From the NCBI RefSeq assembly GCF_021155765.1, contig NC_060106.1:627501-691500 (forward strand): a DNA stretch of 64,000 nt, in the 5' to 3' direction. Origin of the DNA: Diprion similis (Eukaryota > Arthropoda > Insecta > Hymenoptera > Diprionidae). Made by a program: the position numbers and the translations under genes. A model generated the notes under the pieces. That model searched no databases. It was given only the letters and a program-made list of their open reading frames with translations, and had not been told where the DNA came from. Below are positions 56,957 through 64,000 of the stretch, one piece after another (the stretch's first letter is position 1; each line of letters opens with the position of its first letter).

Positions 56957-58659
56957 ATGGAAAAAATAATAAAATATGGTTTCCAACCAATAAGTAATAC
57001 ACGTATTCGAGGTCAAAACGACATAAAAGGCAAAAAATTACATGAATCTGGACATGTCTTTGATGTGGTTGAAAAAAAATTATTAAATGGTCTCGTAACC
57101 ATAACCGCTGATGTTGTTGCTCATTGTCAGACAAGTGTGTCTAAAACTTATAATGTTAAAATTACAGTAAGTATCTATATCTCTTACTTTTCTCAAACTT
57201 TATAACACAATTAAAAAATATAAAAAAAATGTTAATCAGAAAATTTTTGCATGAATCTTGACATGTTTTTGAAGTGGTTGAAAAAAAATTATTAAAAGGT
57301 CTCGTAACCATAACGCTGATGTTGTTGCTCAGACAAGTGTGTCTAAAACATGTAATGTTGACATTACAGTAAGTATCTATATCTCTTACTTCTTTTAAAT
57401 TTTATAATATAATTGAAAAATATGAAAAATAATGTTAATTAGAAAATTTTTGTTTTTAGCTAGATGATCAGCGCAATACAAGTGATGCTGTGTGTACGTG
57501 CAAAGCCGGATTAGCTGGTAAATGTAAGCATATTTGTGCTGTCGTCTATTACGTAAACTCACCTGATTCTGCTGATTCGAAAACAAACCACGGTCAAGAA
57601 TGGGGAAAGCCATCTCGTCGTCAGCTCTTGGAGTATGAAAAAGGAGTAAAAATAAGTAAATTATTTACTCCACTTCCCTACAGCGATAAGTATCCGAAAG
57701 TGGTACCATTAAAGTTGGAATCGCTCGTCTTTCCAGAGGATATGTCCAACTGTCCTCTTAGTACAGTGATAAACATAGACAAAAGAAATGAGAGAGAAAT
57801 AATTGCAGCTGAATCACTTGTTGCTTTAATAAAAGTAAACGATAAGCGTGATGTAGAAACAAAGGTAAATAAAGTTATCCAGGAAGTGCTTCAGCTGCAA
57901 TTGCTGAATGAGATTTATTCTCAAGAATATTTAGTAGCAAGTGATGTTTATGAGTTTTATTTGAAAGAAGTGTGTTGTGATAATCAGAAAGCTATAAATA
58001 TTTGCATTCAAACTATTCTCCAGTCTAAGATAGACGAGTGGTACAAACAGCGTATCTTCCGAGTAACAGCAAGTAATGGTCACAAGTTAAAAGGGGATCG
58101 TTTTGATACTGAAAAAGCAATCACTGGCCTATTAACACCAAGTAAAGTTGAGACACAAGCCATGGCGTATGGTAAGAAAATGGAAAGTGTAGCTCTGAAA
58201 GAGTACAAAAAGCTTATGGACCAAAATTTCGAAATTGTTCAAGTCGGTGTGGTCGTTAACATTAATCAACCCTGGTTATGCTGCTCGCCTGATGCTATTT
58301 TGATTCACGGTTCTGCTATTTGGCAAAAAAAATTAGTCGAAATAAAGTGTCCTTATACGTGCAAGAAGATACCGATATATGATGCTGAGAATGGGAAATG
58401 TAATGTGCAATATTTGAAATCAGATGAAAATGGATTACACCTGAGTACAACTCATTCCATTTACACTCAGATACAACTGCAAATGTATGTTACAAATGTC
58501 GGTTTTTGCGATTTATTTGTATACTCACCTCAGGGCTGTGTTTTGATAACAGTTGCTCGTGACGAAACTTTTCTAAGTAAGGTAGTTCCTAAGCTAGAAA
58601 AATTTTATTTTGTGCATTATGTTGAAAGGGTATTTATTAAATATAGTAAAAGTAAATAA
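56957..58659 (+). CDS. SWIM zinc finger plus YqaJ-type nuclease of ISL2EU
   Basis: Two exons, 56957-57166 and 57460-58659, are joined in phase 0 by an intron with GTAAGT and TTTTTAG, giving about 469 residues. Just after the junction lies a SWIM finger, 'CTCKAGLAGKCKH' (C-x-C...C-x-H). The nuclease domain in the second half carries 'CCSPDAILI' and 'KLVEIKCPYT', the D and E-x-K catalytic residues of YqaJ/lambda-exonuclease-like enzymes. 'AYGKKMESVALKEYKKL' supplies the usual E-containing helix. The role is presumed DNA processing during transposition. Frame intact, so it may still be functional. A partial repeat of exon 1 lies in the intron (57240-57372). Confidence 0.85.
57240..57385 (+). repeat. 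Partial duplication of exon 1 within the intron
   Basis: The stretch repeats 57040-57180 ('gtggttgaaaaaaaattatt', 'ggtctcgtaaccataac', 'attacagtaagtatctatat') with small deletions, including the donor site. The copy is out of frame, so it is likely spliced out, though a duplicated donor could compete. Confidence 0.75.
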
Positions 58660-58994
58660 AGTACAAACATACTAATAAACACTTATATGCTAATTTGTTT
58701 CAACAAATGGAAATTTTGAAGAAATGTTAAATTTTTGTTTCTTTTATTTATAGCTAAATATAATAATGATATATAATAAGGCCCAAACAAAAGTACTAAA
58801 TATTTGTGTAAGTCATTTTTTAATCATAAAATAAATAATTTTATTATAGTTTTGTAAAAGTTTTGTATTCAAATTATTATATCATAGTTTATGTATCAGA
58901 GTTTAATAAAAATTATATTTAATTACATTGTGGATTTCATTTTATCCTCTAAATTTGCAATTAATTATTTTTACTATTTAATCATATTCTTTTA

Positions 58995-60818
58995 TTATTC
59001 TGTCACTGATTTTTCCTGGTTAAACAGGGGCTTTTGAATATTTATGATAGCACATATGACAAAAACAATTTCATCAACATGAGGCAAAAGTGACACTGGT
59101 ACTTTGGAAAGAATATTAAAGTCTTTTATTCTTTGATTTACTCGTTCAATGTGTATTCTCACTGAAGCAATATTGTAAGTCTCATCAACTTCCTCAGGTG
59201 TAAATTGATTTTTGTTGCAAAACGGAGGCATAACAAAAATCTCATTTTTTTCTTGAACTCTTGTTTGTATTTGCGGGAAACCTTTATCTGCTAGCACAAC
59301 ATCATCAGGTTCAATTAAATCTACTAAACCACAATCATTTGTAATGAAACAATCACCAGCACGACCACCATAACACTTTGACAGAAAACTTATAAATCCA
59401 CTTGGAGTACATCCTACTAAAAATTTCATTGTGTGATGATGCTTATAATCTGAATACATTAAAACTCGATGTTTAACTGCTGGTGGAACTTCTGTGTTTA
59501 CTTCGGTGCAGTCAATGATAACACGAGTGTCTGGATAATGTAGCTTAAATGATTCTGGTAAGGTTGCTCGAACAGCGGCTTTAGATGGCCAGAATATAAA
59601 GTTTTTCATTACAATATTCAACTGTTGCAAATTTTTTACGAATATTCGATTAACAGTAGTTCGATGAATATTAAATAATACTGAAATCGCAGTAAATGTC
59701 AAACCGGTTTTTAGCTTCACTAATGTAATGAATAATTTTGTTTTTTTTGTCAATGGGAGAACTTTTACCTTCTGGGAGTTTATTCAAAAGCCATGAAAAG
59801 ATAGATAATGTAACACCTGTAAAGCTACTTATAGTTTCATCACTTGTAATAGATGAAAATCCATGGAATCCTTTACAGTGAGATTGTATAGACTCGAAAT
59901 TGATTGGATCGCAACTGGAACGTTTCTTTTCATGGACGGCATCGAAGCTTCACACATTTTATCTGCGGTTTTTTTCACAGATATATTGACTTGGACTGCT
60001 GCAGTACTAATACCATCATGATTATTTATATTACAAAAAAAATACGTAACATCATCAGTTGAAATATCAGGAATAAAATCCTCAGTTTGACAAGTAATAC
60101 TTCGATAGGCTGGCGGAGAAACATTCATAACATTCACGTCCCTATGACAGTCGTCCTGAGCTTCCGTTATCATTCCTCCTGCGTCTTGCTCCATTGCAAT
60201 GTCACTTGTATTATTAATATTTTTATCTCCAATACAATTATTACTGTTTACACTACTGGTGATACTGTAAATTAATCTGTCCTTATTTAATTGACGTGTT
60301 CTTGACCGTTCAAATCGTTGCAGACGTTGAATGGAATTTCTTGTATTTTCTTTTCCAGGAAAAATCGAAGGAACATAAGATGGATGATGTGAGTTGTCCG
60401 ATTTACTATTATTTATAAAATGAGCACTACAAATTCTCGTATGTTGATTTGGCTCCCATTCTTTCGGATTTTTACTGAAAAAAAACAACGAAATTTAGAG
60501 GTTAAATGTATACTATTACATAAATTTTAATTTAATTATTATACGTAACTTTTTATTCAAATAAAATACCACTCGGTTTGATTTTGTAATATTTAAATTA
60601 CAATGTCACTACTGTTAATAATTATAATGTCTTACTTACACATAATTTTTTACTGCATTTATCCACTTTATACGTTTATCATCTTTCCATGTGGCACCAC
60701 ATTTACTCGAGGGAAAACAATAAAATTTCACTGGTAAATCAACTTTCCACTTATGACGAGATTTTTCTGTGCATCCTTTGATACAACAACATTTTACTGA
60801 TGGAGACATTTCGAACAA
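58995..60818 (-). pseudogene. THAP-DDE transposase of ISL2EU, with frameshifts
   Basis: Exon 1 (60818 to about 60637) encodes the start of a THAP domain, 'CCCIKGCTEKSRHKWKVDL', and ends at GTAAGT. After an intron, exon 2 from about 60474 continues 'NPKEWEPNQHTRICSAHF' with the CxxH ending. A low-complexity linker follows. The DDE_Tnp_4-type core (59753-58995) has 'VIIDCTEV' (D), 'VVLADKGFPQ' (D) and 'VRIHIERVNQRIKDF' (E). An HTH-like 'TGLTFTAISVLFNIHRTTVN' precedes it. The frame changes near 59880 and at the A/T run near 59747; these could be mutations or, less likely, further introns. All three catalytic residues are kept. Confidence 0.82.
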
Positions 60819-60944
60819 TTTTTCAATATTTATTTAATAAAACATTAACTACATTTAAAACAACGTGCTGCTGCTTAACTTTTTCGCCCGATTATTGTAC
60901 ATTTCTGTCACCAGTTGGCGTGACAGTCTAGCGGCTCGGTCCCT

Positions 60945-61480
60945 ATTCATAAGCATACGATTGTGTAGCGATGGTACGAAGATCCCCGAGCCCTCACGAA
61001 ACTGTACGAGCGGCCGTGGGCTTCTCAGTGTCACACGTGCGCCTGGAAATAAGGACCACGATACAAGTACACTCCGGGAGTTATTAATCACATATCCTGA
61101 AAGATCCTGCCCATCCTGATATTAACTATATAACCTAAGTGCGGATCTAACAGAATGTTCTGTGACTTCGATGATCCTAATCATCATAATAAAGCATGGC
61201 CATTGACACTTATTGAGCCAAAGATTGATATAATGTCAATGTTTGTCCTTGATTTCATGCATTCACTAGGGCAACCCGTAACAGTCAACATGCATTATTT
61301 GACATACTTAGCTGATGACGCGGTAAATATGGATTGTAGTTTGAGTGAAATGAATGCATTTTCATAAAAAAATCTACTCGGGAAAATCAAGAGAATCTTG
61401 CGATCACCTCATCAATCGGTAGCTCGATTGTGGCGTAGGATTCATGACAAATCTATAGTTCAAAAACCACCTTCACTACA
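60945..61480 (+). pseudogene. DDE-type transposase, C-terminal piece
   Basis: The plus frame from 61155 reads 'FCDFDDPNHHNKAWPL', 'IDIMSMFVLDFMHSLG', 'NMHYLTYLADDAVNMDC' and 'LSEMNAFS', then a frame change and 'KNLLGKIKRILRSPHQSVAR'. This order (DFMH, then NxHxLxxLADD, then an xAF.FEN-like site, then IKRILR) is the C-terminal third of the transposase that starts at 53502. The glutamate expected near the AFS site is lost by the frame change. 60945-61154 is not recognisable as coding. Confidence 0.55.
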
Positions 61481-61739
61481 AATTGATTGAATTATTTTGA
61501 AAAAAAATGAACGGGAAATTCTTAAATTACGTTATAAAGAATTTTTCATTGATCAGAAAGTACAACAAAATGAAAAAAAAAAAGGAACAGATTAAACCAT
61601 CAAATATGAAAAATTGAGAAACATCTAAAAAGGCTATTTGTTAACCTTCAACATCAGAAAGTGTGAAACAAGATGTATCATCGAAAATGGTAACCGAAGT
61701 TCAAAGCGCGTTGGATGTAACCATGAATAATAACTAACC

Positions 61740-62080
61740 TAATTATCACCGGCCCACAAAAATAAAAGTGGTCTATACTTTTGACCGGACCTACCTATCT
61801 ATAAGTATTTGGACGCGCTAAATCCGAATCTGAAACCAGTTCTGCCCGTACACCCTCAAAATTTTGAGTAAATTGCAAAAAACCATAATAATCGCAAAAA
61901 ATTAGCAGTTTTGGTAAGAAAAAAATGTATGGAACTATAGACCAAGTATGATTTTTATGTATTTTGGTCCGCTAAATCCGAATCAGAAGTTTATTCAACC
62001 ATAAGCCATTTAAAATCTAAGTAAGTTTCAAAAAAAAAACCTGAAAATTGCGAAAAATAGCAAAAAATTGAAGGTTAGAA
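61740..62080. repeat. Two-copy imperfect tandem repeat, about 170 bp
   Basis: The block 'cgctaaatccgaatctgaa' (61815) returns as 'cgctaaatccgaatcagaa' (61970), and following 'gcgaaaaa..agcaaaaaatt' sequences correspond as well. No coding potential. Confidence 0.65.
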
Positions 62081-62454
62081 GCTGGTGCCTGTAACCAGGG
62101 CACTTCCACGTGGTGACGGTGGGCAACAGAACTATCTGGCAGAGTCCCTGGGTTAACGGCGTGTGTGCCGTCATGGCACGCACAAGCAATATGTGTTTTA
62201 CGATACAGGAACTCGGAATCAGGGGCCAGCAACTCTATAGGGGAGGACCGGCGTGTGATTCAGTGATTTGAGCCACCTAAAGAGGCGCTGGTGGTGCTGC
62301 GTCAGCGCGTCATTTCAGCCGCCATGACTGGTCATGACAGTGACGCGCAGCCATTTCGATTTTTGCAAGCATTGCGTACGGTAGTGTTCGGAGTGGCTTG
62401 TGAAAAGTAGAAAGTTTGAGATTTGCCGAGGTAAAGCAACGATTTGTGTCTACG
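62081..62454. other. 5' flank of the P-element-like transposase gene
   Basis: GC-richer than the repeat before it, with 'gcgctggtggtgctgcgtca' and 'catgactggtcatgac'. No gene was recognised; it should contain the promoter and possibly the terminal repeat of the element, which I could not identify. Confidence 0.4.
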
Positions 62455-64000
62455 ATGCCTCCTGTAAGAAAAACCACTGCGTTGTGGAAATGTGTGGTGC
62501 TTACATGTGAGACAGATGTTCGTAAAGAAAAAGCCCACCGGATCCCGGAAAATGTCAACGAAGCTAACCTCTGGGTGAAAAGTTCAGGAAATCCTGAACT
62601 GAGTAATCTAGGGATTGCGGAGTTGAACAAATATCGAGTGTGTCACCGGCATTTTTGCAGAACTGACTACCTGGCGCAAACTCAGAAGCCTACTCTAAAA
62701 AAGGCGTCTTCACCGAAATTGCGGCTGCCGATAAGTGTTGTCGAGAATGCCAGTGATTCTTCGATAAACGAGTTTCCGAGAAACTCTGAGGATCGTCGAT
62801 TAATTGTTCTCGAAACAGAGCTTGCTGAGCAGTCAATCACCCCTTCATCATACCAAGGCGATGAACCTGTGACGAAGTCCAAGGAAGGCGAACCTATATC
62901 CATCTCACGGAAACGGAAACGTCCTCTAGGGTCTCATTTATCGGGTGTTCCAAAAAGAGAAAGGTACCTTATCAAGAAAGCTCGAGATTTGAGATCTGCG
63001 GTCAATATTTACAAGAAACGAGCTTCAACATACAGAGACCCGCTACAGCAAGCTATGAAACTCTGCAAGGACAGATCTCTTGAAGCATTCGCAGCAAAAT
63101 TAACTAAAAAACAGTTTATATTTTTCAGAATGCAGCTGAAAAACTCACCGCGAGGACGGCGCTTTACACTGGAGGAAAAACTTCTATCACTTTCTTGGAT
63201 GAAAGCATCTGGTAGAGGGTATCGTTTGCTTCAGTCCCAATTTCAATTACCATCCGTTCGCACGTTAACATCATTATTGAATAGATATTCCTTAGACGCT
63301 GGAATTAGTGAGAAAGTAATTAGAGCTTTGAAAAATAAAGTAGATTCATTGAAAGATCCTCAAAACAAATTCGTCACACTTATGTGGGATGAGGTCAAAT
63401 TGGACGCAAATTCACAATATGATAGAAAACTCGATAAAATAGTAAGTTTTGAAGATTGGGGTAATTGCTGACCAAGCTCTAGTATTTATGGTCTGTGGTA
63501 TAAAAAATAATTGGAAAATGCCCCTTAGTTTCACATTTTGTGGATCACAAACAACTACAGATCTACTGATCAATTTAATAAAATCACATGTTCAAGTACT
63601 CAAGGAAGTTGGCTTGACGCTTGTTAATACAGTTTGTGATCAAGGGAGTTCTAATGTTGCTGCTATTAATCAATTGGAAGAACAATATCGTAGAGTTAAA
63701 GTGAAAAAAGGTTCAGCAAACGATTCCACTCAAATCATGCTTTCTAGGATGAAGATCATTCCCATCTTCGATCCCCCTCATCTTTTAAAATGTTTAAGAA
63801 ACAATCTTCTGAATAAACATCTGGAGGTTGAGCCTTCAGAGCAAGTCGTCGGAGAACGTCATTTTGCAAAGTGGAGTCATTTGGAGCTGCTACACGACTT
63901 GGACCTGTATGCAGAAACCGACAACCAGCATCTGTGGAGAATGACAAAGAGCCACGTTGATCGACGATCCATAAAAAAGATGAAAGTCAAATACGCAGCT
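62455..64000 (+). pseudogene. P-element/THAP9-like transposase, 3' end outside window
   Basis: The likely start is ATG 62455 ('MPPVRKTTALWKC'), preferred over 62416 because the THAP domain usually begins a few residues after the start. The THAP zinc ligands are C-V-V-L-T-C and C-H-R-H ('YRVCHRHFCRTDYL'). Then come a basic linker, 'LEEKLLSLSWMKASGRGYRL' (HTH) and 'LMWDEVKLDANSQYD' (first catalytic D) leading to 'VSFEDWG'. At about 63461 one extra base shifts frame. The protein continues in the next frame as 'ADQALVFMVCGIKNNWKMPL', 'VNTVCDQGSSNVAAINQL' (second D) and 'FDPPHLLKCLRNNL', to the end of the window without a stop. Apart from that frameshift the gene looks intact. Confidence 0.85.

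Larger units (their letters stand above)
56838..60944. mobile_element. Complete ISL2EU-type DNA transposon (4.1 kb)
   Basis: Inverted ends AGGGACCGAGC (56838-56848; inverse at 60934-60944) are flanked by the dinucleotide AT on both sides. The element carries two convergent genes: a plus-strand SWIM-YqaJ nuclease and a minus-strand THAP-DDE transposase. This two-gene set is the known structure of ISL2EU elements in the PIF/Harbinger-related group. It inserted into the decayed DDE transposon at 53502-61480. Confidence 0.88.

Overview
The window is eukaryotic nuclear DNA, almost certainly from an insect. It is AT-rich, has GT-AG introns, and is packed with nested transposable elements typical of arthropods: Ty3/gypsy elements (one with an envelope-like gene), hAT, ISL2EU, a P-element/THAP9-type element, MULE-like foldback elements and MITEs. 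The one host-type family recognised, the nrf-6-like acyltransferases, is also expanded in insects. The order is not determined; Hymenoptera is a guess. No rRNA, tRNA or CRISPR was seen, and no intact conserved host gene is evident.

Layout. 1-3.5 kb: tandem and foldback-type repeats. 3.5-10.6 kb (minus): decayed multi-exon gene of an arthropod DDE-type transposon, split by a 449-bp MITE. 12.2-15.3 kb: a MITE and a MULE-like foldback element with 144-bp tandem arrays and a 9-bp target-site duplication (TSD). 15.4-17.5 kb and 43.2-45.2 kb: two inverted copies of an LTR-like 2.05-kb repeat. 18.1-32.3 kb: one complete minus-strand Ty3/gypsy element with both 273-bp LTRs, PBS, PPT and ATAT TSD. It carries gag, protease, RT, RNase H and integrase, followed by a captured deoxynucleoside kinase (dNK) reading frame. 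A separate spliced gene lies on the opposite strand near its 3' end. The element was later hit by an hAT transposon (inside dNK) and by a solo LTR (inside protease) that itself holds another hAT-like element.

32.65-41.44 kb: a giant palindrome. Two 3,204-bp arms are essentially identical (one mismatch found by eye) around a 2.39-kb spacer, and each arm holds the same broken nrf-6-like acyltransferase gene. 46.3-52.5 kb: remnant of a second gypsy-like element with integrase and an envelope glycoprotein-like pseudogene. 52.5-61.5 kb: a second DDE-type transposon broken into three pieces by two solo LTRs and a complete ISL2EU element (SWIM-YqaJ nuclease plus THAP-DDE transposase). 62.4 kb to the end: a P-element/THAP9-like transposase running off the window.

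The most unusual items are the dNK-carrying retroelement with its antisense spliced gene, and the near-perfect palindrome of acyltransferase pseudogenes, which could be a long hairpin-RNA source. All calls come from reading the sequence; no database search was run.
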